Positions 23,816-34,517 are shown, counted from the first letter of the stretch. The stretch: DNA of 64,000 bases from Methylobacterium soli (GCF_008806385.1 NZ_VZZK01000005.1:170835-234834), one strand, 5' to 3'. Program-made: numbers and translations. The notes: generated by a model from the letters alone, not told the origin.

Positions 23816-26545
23816 ATGAAAGTCGTCGTCGTCGAGTCGCCGGCCAAAGCCAAGACGATCAACAAATATCTCGGCAGCGATTACGAGGTCATCGCCTCCT
23901 TCGGGCATATCCGCGACCTGCCGGCCAAGGACGGCTCCGTCGATCCGGAGGCCGATTTCCACATGGTGTGGGAGCTCGAGGATCGCGGCTCGAAGCGCGT
24001 CTCCGAGATCGCCAGGGCGGTCAAGGGCGCCGAGAAGCTGATCCTCGCCACCGATCCGGATCGCGAGGGCGAGGCCATCTCCTGGCACGTCGTCGAGGCG
24101 CTCTCGGCCCGCAAGGCGCTGAAGGGCATCCCGATCGAGCGCGTGACCTTCAACGCCATCACCAAGGCGTCGGTCGAGACCGCCATGCGCCAGCCGCGGC
24201 AGATCGACCAGGCGCTGGTCGACGCCTACCTGGCGCGGCGGGCGCTGGATTACCTCGTCGGGTTCAACCTCTCGCCGGTCCTGTGGCGCAAGCTCCCGGG
24301 CGCCCGCTCGGCCGGGCGCGTGCAGTCGGTGGCCCTGCGCCTCGTCTGCGAGCGCGAGTACGAGATCGAGACCTTCAAGCCGCGCGAGTACTGGTCGATC
24401 GTCGCGACCCTGACGACCCAGGATGGCGGCGTGTTCGAGGCCCGGCTCGTCGGCGCCGACGGCAAGCGCATCCAGCGCCTCGATGTCGGCGACGGCGAGG
24501 CGGCGGCGGCCTTCAAGCGCGACCTCGAACTCGCGACCTTCGCGGTGGCGTCGATCGAGGCGAAGCCCGCCAGGCGCCACCCCCAGCCCCCCTTCACCAC
24601 CTCGACGCTGCAGCAGGAAGCCTCCCGCAAGCTCGGGATGGCGCCGGCCCAGACCATGCGGGTGGCGCAGAAGCTCTACGAGGGTGTCGAGATCGGCGGC
24701 GAGACCGTCGGCATCATCACCTATATGCGGACCGACGGCGTGGACATGGCGCCCGAGGCCATCGTGGATGCGCGCCAGGTCGTCGCCAAGGAATTCGGCG
24801 ACCGCTACGTGCCGGAGGTGCCGCGCAAGTACAGCGTCAAGGCCAAGAACGCCCAGGAGGCCCACGAGGCCGTCCGCCCGACCGAGATGAGCCGGCTGCC
24901 CAAGCAGACCGCCCGTTACCTCGATCCCGAGCAGGCCAAGCTCTACGAGCTGATCTGGACCCGCACCGTCGCGAGCCAGATGGAATCGGCCGAGCTCGAG
25001 CGCACCACGGTCGATGTCGCGGCCCAGGTCGGCCCGCGCCGGATCGACCTGCGGGCGACCGGCCAGGTCGTGAAGTTCGACGGCTTCCTCACCCTCTACC
25101 AGGAGGGCAAGGACGACGAGGAGGACGACGAGAGCCGCCGCCTGCCCCCCATGAAGGCGGGCGATGCCCTGCGCCGCGAGCGCATCGCCGCGACCCAGCA
25201 CTTCACCGAGCCGCCGCCGCGCTATTCCGAGGCGAGCCTCGTGAAGCGCATGGAGGAGCTCGGCATCGGCCGCCCCTCGACCTACGCGGCGATCCTCCAG
25301 ACCCTGCGCGACCGCGAATATGTGCGCATCGACAAGAAGCGCCTCGTGCCCGAGGACAAGGGCCGCCTCGTCACGGGCTTCCTGGAGAGCTTCTTCAAGC
25401 GCTACGTCGAGTACGATTTCACCGCCGGGCTCGAGGGCCAGCTCGACCGGGTCTCGAATGCCGAGATCGATTGGCGCGAGGTCCTGCGCGATTTCTGGCG
25501 CGACTTCTCGGCCGCGGTCGGGGGCACCAAGGAATTGCGGGTCGCCGAGGTGCTCGATGCCCTCAACGACCTTCTGGGGGCGCATATCTTCCCCGAGAAG
25601 GCGGACGGCTCGAACCCGCGCGCCTGCCCGACCTGCGGCTCGGGCTCGCTCTCGCTGAAGCTCGGCAAGTTCGGCGCCTTCGTGGGCTGCTCCAACTATC
25701 CCGAGTGCAAGTACACGCGCCAGCTCGCGGCCACGGGGGTCGAGGGCGACGGCGAGGGCACCTCGGCCGAGGGCGGCCAGCCCGGCACGCGGGTCCTCGG
25801 CAACGACCCGGTGACGGGCCTGCCCGTGACCCTGCGCGACGGGCGCTTCGGCCCCTTCGTGCAGCTCGGCGAGGCCCCGACCGAGAAGGGGGCGGAGAAG
25901 CCGAAGCGCTCCTCCCTGCCCAAGGGGCTCAGTCCCTCGGGCGTCGACCTCGAGAAGGCTCTTCGGCTGCTCGCCCTGCCCCGCGAGGTGGCGCGCCATC
26001 CCGAGACCGGCGAGCCGATCCTGGCCAGTCTCGGCCGCTTCGGGCCCTACGTGCAGCACGGCAAGACCTACGCCAATCTCGGCAAGGACGACGACGTCCT
26101 GGAGATCGGCGGCAACCGGGCGATCGACCTCATCGTCGCCAAGGAGCAGGGCGGCGGGCGCGGGCGCCCGGCGGGCGATCCCGGCCGCGTCGTGGGCAAG
26201 GACGAGGCCTCGGGGCGCGACCTCGTGGTCAAGGCCGGCAAGTACGGCCCCTACGTCACGGATGGGGACGTCAACGCCACCCTGCCGAAGACCCTGAGCG
26301 CCGAGGCCCTGACGCTCGAGGAGGCGATCGGCCTCGTCAATGCCAAGCGGGCGGCGGGCGGCGGCAAGTCGTCGGCCAACGGCTCGGCCCGCGGCCGCAA
26401 GGCGCCGGCCCGCGGCGCCAAATCCGCCACGCAGGCCGCCTCGGGCGAGGGCGGGGACGCGGCCGCCCCGAAGAAGCGGGCGGCAGCCAAGCCCGCGGCC
26501 AAGACCGCGCCGAAGCGCGCCGCCGCCAAGAAGGCGGCCGGCTGA
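23816..26545 (+). CDS. topA: DNA topoisomerase I
   Basis: A 909-residue type IA topoisomerase that relaxes negative supercoils. The TOPRIM domain opens the protein (MKVVVVESPAKAKTINKYLG; acidic ATDPDREGEA near residue 78). The active-site tyrosine is Tyr303 in ITYMRTDG. After the toroidal core come one four-cysteine zinc finger (CPTCGSG ... CSNYPECKY, about residues 604-632) and several C-terminal TOPRIM-Crpt-like repeats. The last 60 residues are a Lys/Ala-rich, probably disordered DNA-binding tail (KKRAAAKPAAKTAPKRAAAKK). E. coli TopA has 865 residues and more zinc fingers. Separated from parE only by a small-protein gene. Confidence 0.97.
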   Translation: MKVVVVESPAKAKTINKYLGSDYEVIASFGHIRDLPAKDGSVDPEADFHMVWELEDRGSKRVSEIARAVKGAEKLILATDPDREGEAISWHVVEALSARKALKGIPIERVTFNAITKASVETAMRQPRQIDQALVDAYLARRALDYLVGFNLSPVLWRKLPGARSAGRVQSVALRLVCEREYEIETFKPREYWSIVATLTTQDGGVFEARLVGADGKRIQRLDVGDGEAAAAFKRDLELATFAVASIEAKPARRHPQPPFTTSTLQQEASRKLGMAPAQTMRVAQKLYEGVEIGGETVGIITYMRTDGVDMAPEAIVDARQVVAKEFGDRYVPEVPRKYSVKAKNAQEAHEAVRPTEMSRLPKQTARYLDPEQAKLYELIWTRTVASQMESAELERTTVDVAAQVGPRRIDLRATGQVVKFDGFLTLYQEGKDDEEDDESRRLPPMKAGDALRRERIAATQHFTEPPPRYSEASLVKRMEELGIGRPSTYAAILQTLRDREYVRIDKKRLVPEDKGRLVTGFLESFFKRYVEYDFTAGLEGQLDRVSNAEIDWREVLRDFWRDFSAAVGGTKELRVAEVLDALNDLLGAHIFPEKADGSNPRACPTCGSGSLSLKLGKFGAFVGCSNYPECKYTRQLAATGVEGDGEGTSAEGGQPGTRVLGNDPVTGLPVTLRDGRFGPFVQLGEAPTEKGAEKPKRSSLPKGLSPSGVDLEKALRLLALPREVARHPETGEPILASLGRFGPYVQHGKTYANLGKDDDVLEIGGNRAIDLIVAKEQGGGRGRPAGDPGRVVGKDEASGRDLVVKAGKYGPYVTDGDVNATLPKTLSAEALTLEEAIGLVNAKRAAGGGKSSANGSARGRKAPARGAKSATQAASGEGGDAAAPKKRAAAKPAAKTAPKRAAAKKAAG

Positions 26546-26617
26546 GGCGCCGACAATCGGTGGCCGGCAGGATAGTTCCTGTGGGAGCCGGCCCGTGAGT
26601 TGCGGGCTGGCGGCGGC

Positions 26618-26806
26618 TCAGACCAGGTAGGTGATCGTCGCCGCGAGGGCGGCCGCGAAGGTCGCTAGGGCGAATGTGGTCGGGAGCACGAAGCGGGCGC
26701 GGCCGGCGGAGAGCGGAGCCTCGTCCGGGCAGCCGAAGGCCTCGCCGGCGACGCGCTCCAGACGAATGAGAGTGAGATGGCGCGCTTTCGCTGCGGCAAG
26801 GCTCAT
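26618..26806 (-). CDS. 62-residue single-pass membrane protein between topA and parE
   Basis: A short basic N-terminal half (MSLAAAKARHLTLIRLERVAG) is followed by one C-terminal hydrophobic segment (about residues 39-62, VLPTTFALATFAAALAATITYLV in outline), giving a tail-anchored topology. ATG 26806 has GGGAG 9 bases upstream, and codon third positions are GC-rich. It is divergent from parE and convergent with topA. I do not recognise it. Confidence 0.66.
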   Translation of the reverse strand: MSLAAAKARHLTLIRLERVAGEAFGCPDEAPLSAGRARFVLPTTFALATFAAALAATITYLV

Positions 26807-27085
26807 CGGCGTTCTGCTCCCTCGGCGTCGCGGCGCGCGTTTACGGCTAAGCTTTGTCATCATAATGCATGATGCCGCGCCGGGTTCCAGCGCAGGGTCC
26901 GCGTCAGGCGATCTTAACCATCTCTCCTGCATCACTTTGATGACCATCGCGGAGGATGGCGCGCCGGCCCGGTCGCGAGCCGGGGGCTCGGCTGGCCCGG
27001 TCGTTGCGCGCATGCGATGGTCCACCGCACGCGCGTGGCGGTGCAGCCCTTGAATGTTTCCGGTTTGTTCCGGTACAAGGAGCGG

Positions 27086-29209
27086 ATGAAGGCGAATGCT
27101 GCGAGACGAAACCCACCCGCACGGGGCGCGCGCGTGAGCGATCCGGCCCGCGATCTCTTCGGCCCGGGGGGCAAGCCCGCCGCCGTCTCGTCCCTGCCGG
27201 TGCGGGAGAGCGAGCGCCGGCGCAAGCTCAGCCCGACGCCGCCCGCCCCCCTGCCCGCGCCCGAGAGCACCGAGGCCGGCTACAACGCCTCGACCATCGA
27301 GGTGCTGGAGGGCCTGGAGCCGGTTCGGCGCCGGCCGGGCATGTATATCGGCGGCACCGACGAGCGGGCGCTGCACCACCTCTTCGCCGAGGTGATCGAC
27401 AATTCCATGGACGAGGCAGTCGCCGGCCATGCGAGCTTCATCGAGGTGGAACTGGAGGAGAGCGGCGCCCTCGTGGTCACGGATAACGGCCGCGGCATCC
27501 CGGTCGACCCGCATCCGAAATTCCCCGGCAAATCCGCCCTCGAAGTGATCATGACCACCCTGCACGCGGGCGGAAAGTTCGACTCGAAGGTCTACGAGAC
27601 CTCCGGCGGCCTCCACGGCGTCGGCATCTCGGTGGTGAACGCCCTCTCGGATCTCCTCGAGGTCGAGGTCGCCCGCAACCAGACGCTCTATCGCCAGACC
27701 TTCTCACGCGGCCACGCGCAGGGCGGGCTGGAGACGATCGGGCGCGTGCAGAATCGGCGCGGCACCCGGGTGCGCTTCCATCCCGATGCCGAGATCTTCG
27801 GATCGTTGAAGTTCGATCCCCGGCGCCTGTTCAAGATGGCCCGCTCGAAGGCCTACCTGTTCGGCGGCGTCGAGATCCGCTGGCGCTGCGCCCCCGCCCT
27901 GCTGGAGGGCCTGCCCGACGTGCCGCCCGAGGCGGTGCACCGCTTTCCGGGGGGCCTGCGCGACTATCTCGCCCGCGACATCGAGGGGAAGGAGCTCGTC
28001 ACCGACGCGATCTTCTCCGGTAAGGTCACGAAGCCCGGCAGCCACGGCTCGCTCGAATGGGCGGTCGCCTGGATGGTGCAGGATGACGGCGTCTCCGCCT
28101 CCTACTGCAACACCATCCCGACGCCCGAGGGCGGCACCCACGAATCGGGCCTGCGCGTCGCGCTCCTGCGGGCCCTGCGCGAGCATGCCGAGCGGGTGAA
28201 CCAGGCCAAGCGCATGACGGCCGTTACCACGGACGACGTGATGGCGACCTGCGCCTCGATGCTCTCGGTCTTCATCCGCGAGCCCGAGTTCCAGGGCCAG
28301 ACCAAGGACAAGCTCGCCACCGTGGAGGCGTCGCGCATCGTCGAGACGGCGATCCGCGACGCCTTCGACCATTGGCTCGCCGCCTCCCCGGCCCAGGCGA
28401 ACAAGCTCCTCGATTGGGTGATCGACCGGGCCGAGGAGCGCCTGCGCCGGCGACAGGAGAAGGAGGTCGCGCGCAAGACCGCGACCCGCAAGCTGCGGCT
28501 GCCCGGCAAGCTCGCGGATTGCTCCACCGCCGGCATGGCGGGCTCGGAGATCTTCATCGTCGAGGGCGATTCGGCCGGCGGCTCCGCCAAGCAGGCGCGC
28601 GACCGGGCGACCCAGGCGATCCTGCCGCTGCGCGGCAAGATCCTCAACGTGGCCTCGGCGAGCCGCGACAAGCTCGGCGCCAACCAGCTCATCGGCGACC
28701 TGACCCAGGCGCTCGGCTGCGGCACCGGCGGACAATACCGCGGCGAGGACCTGCGCTACGACAAGGTCATCATCATGACCGATGCCGACGTCGACGGCGC
28801 CCACATCGCCTCGCTCCTGATCACCTTCTTCTACCGGCAGATGCCCAAGCTCATCGACAAGGGGCACCTCTATCTCGCGATCCCGCCGCTCTACCGGCTG
28901 CAGCAGGGCACCAAGACGGCCTATGCCCGCGACGATGCCCACAAGGAGCAGCTCATCAAGAGCCTCTTCAAGAGCGGCAAGGTCGAGATCGGCCGCTTCA
29001 AGGGCCTCGGCGAGATGATGCCGGCGCAGCTGAAGGAAACCACGATGGACCCGAAGAAGCGCACCCTCCTGCGCGTCGCGGTCCTCGATGAGGCGCGGGA
29101 ATCCACCGGCGACACGGTGGATCGCCTGATGGGCAACAAGCCGGAGGCGCGCTTCGCCTTCATCTCCGAGCGCGCGGTCTTCGCCGAGGGCAGCGACCTC
29201 GATATCTGA
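27086..29209 (+). CDS. parE: DNA topoisomerase IV subunit B
   Basis: The ATPase subunit of topoisomerase IV, which decatenates sister chromosomes, about 707 residues. GHKL motifs are EVIDNSMDEAVAG, TDNGRGIPVD and SGGLHGVGISVVNALS. The transducer and TOPRIM domains follow, with EIFIVEGDSAGGSAK and MTDADVDGAHI; the C-terminus GRFKGLGEMMP fits ParE rather than GyrB, which carries an extra insert in proteobacteria. The start is uncertain: ATG 27086 has AAGGAG but only three bases away; ATG 27017 and GTG 27134 (MSDPARDLFG, closest to typical family starts) are alternatives. An AT-richer 279-bp region lies upstream. Confidence 0.95.
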   Translation: MKANAARRNPPARGARVSDPARDLFGPGGKPAAVSSLPVRESERRRKLSPTPPAPLPAPESTEAGYNASTIEVLEGLEPVRRRPGMYIGGTDERALHHLFAEVIDNSMDEAVAGHASFIEVELEESGALVVTDNGRGIPVDPHPKFPGKSALEVIMTTLHAGGKFDSKVYETSGGLHGVGISVVNALSDLLEVEVARNQTLYRQTFSRGHAQGGLETIGRVQNRRGTRVRFHPDAEIFGSLKFDPRRLFKMARSKAYLFGGVEIRWRCAPALLEGLPDVPPEAVHRFPGGLRDYLARDIEGKELVTDAIFSGKVTKPGSHGSLEWAVAWMVQDDGVSASYCNTIPTPEGGTHESGLRVALLRALREHAERVNQAKRMTAVTTDDVMATCASMLSVFIREPEFQGQTKDKLATVEASRIVETAIRDAFDHWLAASPAQANKLLDWVIDRAEERLRRRQEKEVARKTATRKLRLPGKLADCSTAGMAGSEIFIVEGDSAGGSAKQARDRATQAILPLRGKILNVASASRDKLGANQLIGDLTQALGCGTGGQYRGEDLRYDKVIIMTDADVDGAHIASLLITFFYRQMPKLIDKGHLYLAIPPLYRLQQGTKTAYARDDAHKEQLIKSLFKSGKVEIGRFKGLGEMMPAQLKETTMDPKKRTLLRVAVLDEARESTGDTVDRLMGNKPEARFAFISERAVFAEGSDLDI

Positions 29210-29238
29210 TCGCGGCCGAGAAGGCCCCAGAGATCCGA

Positions 29239-29264
29239 AGCCCGGCCGAGAGGCCGGGCTGTTT
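29239..29264 (+). terminator. Rho-independent terminator of parE
   Basis: AGCCCGGCC (29239-29247), loop GAGA, GGCCGGGCT (29252-29260), followed by GTTTT. A perfect 9-bp GC stem with a U run, starting 30 bp after the parE stop. An almost identical hairpin lies in inverted orientation at 29323-29348. Confidence 0.9.
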
Positions 29265-29322
29265 TCGTCTGGGAGCCCGAGGAGACGTCGTCAGGGGCAT
29301 GGCGGGCAGCGAGACGGATACG

Positions 29323-29348
29323 AAAAAGCCCGGCCTCTCGGCCGGGCT
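29323..29348 (-). terminator. Rho-independent terminator of the porin gene
   Basis: Read on the minus strand: AGCCCGGCC, loop GAGA, GGCCGGGCT, then TTTT. It ends the porin transcript 88 bp after its stop. Stem and loop are identical to the parE terminator, in opposite orientation, and the flanking bases are similar. Confidence 0.9.
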
Positions 29349-29435
29349 TCTTCACGCGATCACGCGGGATCGGGCAGGATCACGCTGGGACCGGGCGTCC
29401 CGCGGGCGATCGGCCCGCGGGACGTTCGGTTCGGC

Positions 29436-30308
29436 TTAGTAGCTGCCGAACTTGTAGTTCAGGCCGGCGCGCACGACGGCGAACTCGGTGTCCTGGCGGC
29501 GGCCGCCAAGAGCGGTCGACAGAACGGTGCCGTTCGGGGTGACCGCGAAGGCGCCGTTGTTGCGGTTGCCGCGGTCGAGGTTCACGTACAGGCCTTCGAC
29601 CTTCAGCGTCACGGCCGACGAGCGGAAGAAGTTCAGGAACGAGTCGGTGGGGAGCGCGTACTCGATACCGCCGCCGGCAGCCCAGCCGGTCTGGAAGTTG
29701 TCGGTCGAGCTGTTGGGCAGGCCGAACTGGCGACCGCCGCCCGAGCCGTAGGCGAAGCCGCCGGTGCCGTACACGAGGGTGCGGTCGAAGGCGTAGCCGA
29801 GGCGACCGCGGACGGTGCCGAAGTAGTCGAGGCTCGACAGGCCGTTCGGGTTGAACACCAGCGAGCCGGCGTTCAGGCCGGGGGTCGCCGCGAAGCGGTT
29901 CCGGTTACGGCCGAAATCGGCGTACTGGGCATCGGCCTCGATACCGATCACGACACCCGAGCCCGGGGTTAACTGGTAGTTGTAGCCGATCTGACCACCG
30001 CCGACGAAGCCGTCGTTGTTGTTGCGGTTCGAGAAGGCGACGACGCCGGCAGCCGGAGCGCCCGCGCCGGTGACGAACAGGCTGGAGGCGGCGGTCGGGC
30101 CGGCGGGGACGCCGATCACGGTCGGGGCGCGGTCATCCTGAGTGCCGAAGCCGTAGCCGGCGTTGAAACCGGCGTAGAAACCCGTCCAGGTGAAGACCGG
30201 AACCGGAGCGAAGACCGGCGGGGGGGCGGCGCGGCGGGGAAGGTCGGCCGCCGACGCGACGGCGGTCATGCCGGCGAGAACGGTCGAAGCGAGGAGGAGC
30301 TTTTTCAT
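29436..30308 (-). CDS. Outer-membrane beta-barrel protein (Omp25/RopB-like porin family)
   Basis: A 290-residue exported protein. The signal peptide MKKLLLASTVLAGMTAVASA is followed by the alphaproteobacterial motif ADLPRRAAPPPVFAPVPVFTW, then TGFYAGFNAGYGFG. Alternating glycine/aromatic strands end in VVRAGLNYKFGSY. This architecture is the eight-stranded OmpA-like barrel of Omp25, Omp31 and RopB. The role is probably structural or surface-related. ATG 30308 sits in a rare AT-rich context; the frame upstream lacks a ribosome site. It has its own terminator and a -35-like TTGACA upstream, so it is probably monocistronic and well expressed. Confidence 0.9.
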   Translation of the reverse strand: MKKLLLASTVLAGMTAVASAADLPRRAAPPPVFAPVPVFTWTGFYAGFNAGYGFGTQDDRAPTVIGVPAGPTAASSLFVTGAGAPAAGVVAFSNRNNNDGFVGGGQIGYNYQLTPGSGVVIGIEADAQYADFGRNRNRFAATPGLNAGSLVFNPNGLSSLDYFGTVRGRLGYAFDRTLVYGTGGFAYGSGGGRQFGLPNSSTDNFQTGWAAGGGIEYALPTDSFLNFFRSSAVTLKVEGLYVNLDRGNRNNGAFAVTPNGTVLSTALGGRRQDTEFAVVRAGLNYKFGSY

Positions 30309-30717
30309 TTTTTCACTGGTCCTGGTTGGCGAAAGCCGGCGTGCTTTTAGGCCGTGATGGTCGTCGGGTCTGTCGCTTTCCTGCAACAAGCAGCCTCAGA
30401 TAAGGGACGATGTGTCAACGAATGGTGAAGGTTATGAGCAGGTAAGAATGTGTCCCGGAGAGACGTGTTCTGGCGCACATGCGGCACAGGGCAAACATTG
30501 GTCGAGCTGCAATCTGGCGTTGTTCGACGAATGTTGCCGCCTCTCCAGAATCCGCCCGGCTATCCTGCATGATGATGCTGGCGATCCGCTGATCCGAACT
30601 TTTAGTTCCGTTTTCGCCCGCGTCCGATCGCCCGACGCGTAAGGCCGGCATTAACCCTGTTCGGCGATCTTCCTTCCGCGACCGGCGCCCGTCCGCTCGC
30701 GCAAAGGGGGGAGCGCG
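30309..30717. other. 409-bp low-GC upstream region of the porin gene
   Basis: No convincing gene. The stretch 30300-30610 is clearly AT-richer than its surroundings and contains the porin leader and promoter. A short frame at 30412-30642 (76 codons) has mixed third positions and no ribosome site, so I do not call it. Confidence 0.45.
30390..30418 (-). promoter_or_regulatory. Candidate porin promoter
   Basis: On the minus strand a consensus -35 TTGACA (30418-30413) is followed after 17 bp by GGCTGC, a weak -10. Transcription would start near 30383, giving a leader of about 75 bases. The -35 is strong evidence, the -10 is not. Confidence 0.4.
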
Positions 30718-30984
30718 ATGCCCCAGGATGAGACCGAGAGCCCGAGCCGGACCGGCGCCGTCGCCTGGGCCATGCGGATCGTCGCGGTGTCGGTCCTCGT
30801 CGGGTGCGGCGCGACGCAATATCACGCGCGGGCCGTGTCGACCTCCGCAGATCCGGCGCAGGTCGCCTCCAGGGCGGATTACCGCGACCCCAACCTCCGT
30901 GACCCGGAGACGACCGGCTCGATCGCCGGCGCCGCCCGGTCCGTCGCCCTCGATCCCTGTGCCCTGCGCCTCACGGGCCGCTGA
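30718..30984 (+). CDS. Small exported or lipoprotein-like protein, unknown function
   Basis: An 88-residue protein. A polar start (MPQDETESPSRTGAVAW) leads into one hydrophobic segment (MRIVAVSVLVGCGA) that ends at a cysteine resembling a lipobox, then a polar tail with DPNLRDPETTGSIAG. GGGGGAG precedes ATG 30718 and third positions are strongly GC-biased, so I take it as real. An internal start at Met19 would give a shorter lipoprotein with a standard leader. No family recognised. Confidence 0.62.
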   Translation: MPQDETESPSRTGAVAWAMRIVAVSVLVGCGATQYHARAVSTSADPAQVASRADYRDPNLRDPETTGSIAGAARSVALDPCALRLTGR

Positions 30985-31053
30985 ATTCGCGCCGTGGCTT
31001 TCCGTTGGCCCTCGAACCGCCGGGATAAGACGCGGCCGGCCGCCCTCGGCTGA

Positions 31054-31081
31054 TTGACAGGGCGCGCCAAGGCTCTAAGTG
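31054..31081 (+). promoter_or_regulatory. Candidate promoter of the RhlE-like helicase
   Basis: TTGACA (31054-31059), 16 bp, then TAAGTG (31076-31081). The predicted transcript would carry a leader of about 110 bases before the ATG at 31199. Long leaders are common for DEAD-box helicase genes regulated at low temperature; that link is an inference. Confidence 0.5.
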
Positions 31082-31198
31082 TCCCCGCACTCGCATGCGC
31101 GGCGGGTTCGTAGACGAGACAACCGTTGATGCCGTTGCCGCGATGATCTCCTCCGCGCCGGCCGGCCACTTCGCGCGCGCAACGGTTCTCTGATAACA

Positions 31199-32764
<1,566 letters not shown>

Positions 32765-32896
32765 ACGCCAGATTCAACGCCGTCCTGAGCCTCCGCTTTT
32801 AACCCTCCATGCACGGTCGCCGGGCCATGATGGCCAGTGCGGCAGGCGCCTGCCGGCGAAGGTCGGCAACGGCCCTGATCGGATGATGGTGATCGG

Positions 32897-33961
32897 ATGA
32901 GCGACGGGAGTCACGGCGACCGGGATCGAACCTTCGCGCTGGCAGACCGTGCCAACCAGCTGATGCGCGATTACGGTCCCTCGGCGAGCCCGCGCGCCTA
33001 TACCGTCTGGTACACCTATGTCTCGGGGGCCCAGCCCCTGATGAACGATGCGATCAAGCGGCTGACCACCCAGAGCGGCTGCCTCACCAACGACGACATC
33101 GATTCCCTGCACGACACCTATATCGACGGGCGCCGCCTCTCGGTCGCGGCCGAGAAGATGAGCGCGAGCGTGCTGTCCGAGATCGAGGGCATCACCGAGA
33201 TGCTCGACCTTTCCCTCGGATCGACGGCGCAATACGGCGAATCCCTGCGGGCCTTCTCGCACGACCTCGCGGGCGCGACCCTGAACCGGGTTCGCATCCG
33301 CGAGATCGTGGCCGCCCTCGTCACCACCACCCGCGAGGTCGCGGCCAACAACCGCACGCTCGAAGCCCGCATGCGCGAGAGCCGCTCCGAGATCGAGTCC
33401 CTGCGCGAGACCCTCGAGGCCACCCGCATCGAGAGCCTGACCGACCCGCTCACCGGCCTGTCGAACCGCAAGCACTTCGAGGCGATGCTGGCTGAAACCG
33501 TCGAGACGGCGGCGAGCCGCGCCACGCCCTCGAGCCTGATCGTGCTCGACATCGATTTCTTCAAGCGCTTCAACGATCTCTACGGCCACCTGACGGGCGA
33601 TCAGGTCCTGCGCCTCGTCGGCATCGTGATGCGGGAGCATATGCGCCCCGGCGCGACGCTGTCGCGCTTCGGCGGCGAGGAATTCGGGATCCTGCTGCCC
33701 GACACCGACCGGGCGACCGCCCTCGGCATCGCCGAGCACGTCCGGACCAGCGTGATGGGGCGCGAACTGGTCAAGCGCTCGACCGGCGAATCGCTCGGCA
33801 AGGTGACGGTCTCGCTCGGCATCGCCGCCTATCAGCGCGGGGACACGCCGGTCTCGCTCCTGGAGCGCGCGGACCTGTGCATGTTCGCAGCCAAGCGCCA
33901 GGGGCGCAACCGCTGCGTCGACGACAGCCGCCCCCTCGACACCCTCTCGCACGTCGCCTGA
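32897..33961 (+). CDS. GGDEF-domain diguanylate cyclase
   Basis: A 354-residue cytoplasmic protein. The N-terminal 170 residues are helical without a membrane segment and end in a coiled-coil (about 140-175) leading into the GGDEF domain. Catalytic motif: RFGGEEF at residues 257-263; substrate-binding DPLTGLSNRKHF and DIDFFKRFND are intact, so it should make cyclic di-GMP from two GTP. The inhibitory I-site RxxD five residues before GGEEF reads RPGA, so feedback inhibition is probably lost. A short N-terminal domain without transmembrane helices suggests cytosolic input. It stands between the helicase and the sufA end. Confidence 0.92.
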   Translation: MSDGSHGDRDRTFALADRANQLMRDYGPSASPRAYTVWYTYVSGAQPLMNDAIKRLTTQSGCLTNDDIDSLHDTYIDGRRLSVAAEKMSASVLSEIEGITEMLDLSLGSTAQYGESLRAFSHDLAGATLNRVRIREIVAALVTTTREVAANNRTLEARMRESRSEIESLRETLEATRIESLTDPLTGLSNRKHFEAMLAETVETAASRATPSSLIVLDIDFFKRFNDLYGHLTGDQVLRLVGIVMREHMRPGATLSRFGGEEFGILLPDTDRATALGIAEHVRTSVMGRELVKRSTGESLGKVTVSLGIAAYQRGDTPVSLLERADLCMFAAKRQGRNRCVDDSRPLDTLSHVA

Positions 33962-33989
33962 GCGGCGACGCGGCGTTCGGCCGACGGCC

Positions 33990-34370
33990 TCAGGCGAAGG
34001 CAGCCCTCAGGGCGTCCGGGTTCACGGGCGTAATGGCGACGGATTCGCCGCAGCCGCAGGCCGAAGTCTGGTTCGGGTTGTTGAACACGAATTGCGACGC
34101 GAGCTTCGTGGTCTGGAAGTCCATCTGCGTGCCGAGCAGGAACAGGACCGCCTTCGGGTCGATGAAGACCGTGACGCCCTTGTCCTCGATCGTGTCCTCG
34201 CCGGGCTGCGGGCCGTCGGCGTATTCCATCGTGTAGGACATGCCGGCGCAGCCGCCGTTCTTCACGCCGACCCGCAGCCCCGCGATGGGCCGGTCCGCGT
34301 CGGCGATGATCGCCTTGATCCGGTCGGCCGCCGCATCCGTCAGCGACATGACCTTGAAACGTGATGACAT
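33990..34370 (-). CDS. sufA: SUF A-type Fe-S carrier (SufA/IscA family)
   Basis: A 126-residue HesB/IscA-fold protein that carries nascent Fe-S clusters to targets. The three ligand cysteines are in NGGCAGMSY (near residue 42) and ACGCGES (near residues 104-106), and FIDPKAVLFLLGTQMDF is the family core. ATG 34370 (MSSRFKVMSL) has GGAG at about 10 bases; a longer frame to 34442 is less likely. Last gene of the SUF operon. Confidence 0.92.
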   Translation of the reverse strand: MSSRFKVMSLTDAAADRIKAIIADADRPIAGLRVGVKNGGCAGMSYTMEYADGPQPGEDTIEDKGVTVFIDPKAVLFLLGTQMDFQTTKLASQFVFNNPNQTSACGCGESVAITPVNPDALRAAFA

Positions 34371-34517
34371 CAGGTGCTCTCCGGCGGCCGGGTTCAAGGC
34401 CCGGGCGGGTGCGTGAGTGGCGACATCCTCGAAGATAAGCATCCGCCCGGCCGGGGTCCACCGGCAGCCGCAATGTCGGAAGCGATCATAACCGGGGCGA
34501 TCCCGGGCGGGGCCGCC

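Noticed and set aside
23396..26059. An 887-codon minus-strand frame over topA
   Set aside because: High-GC antisense shadow of topA, whose motifs are unmistakable on the plus strand.
30412..30642. A 76-codon plus-strand frame in the low-GC region upstream of the porin gene
   Set aside because: No ribosome site, mixed third-position bases, and overlap with the porin promoter. Not distinguishable from chance.
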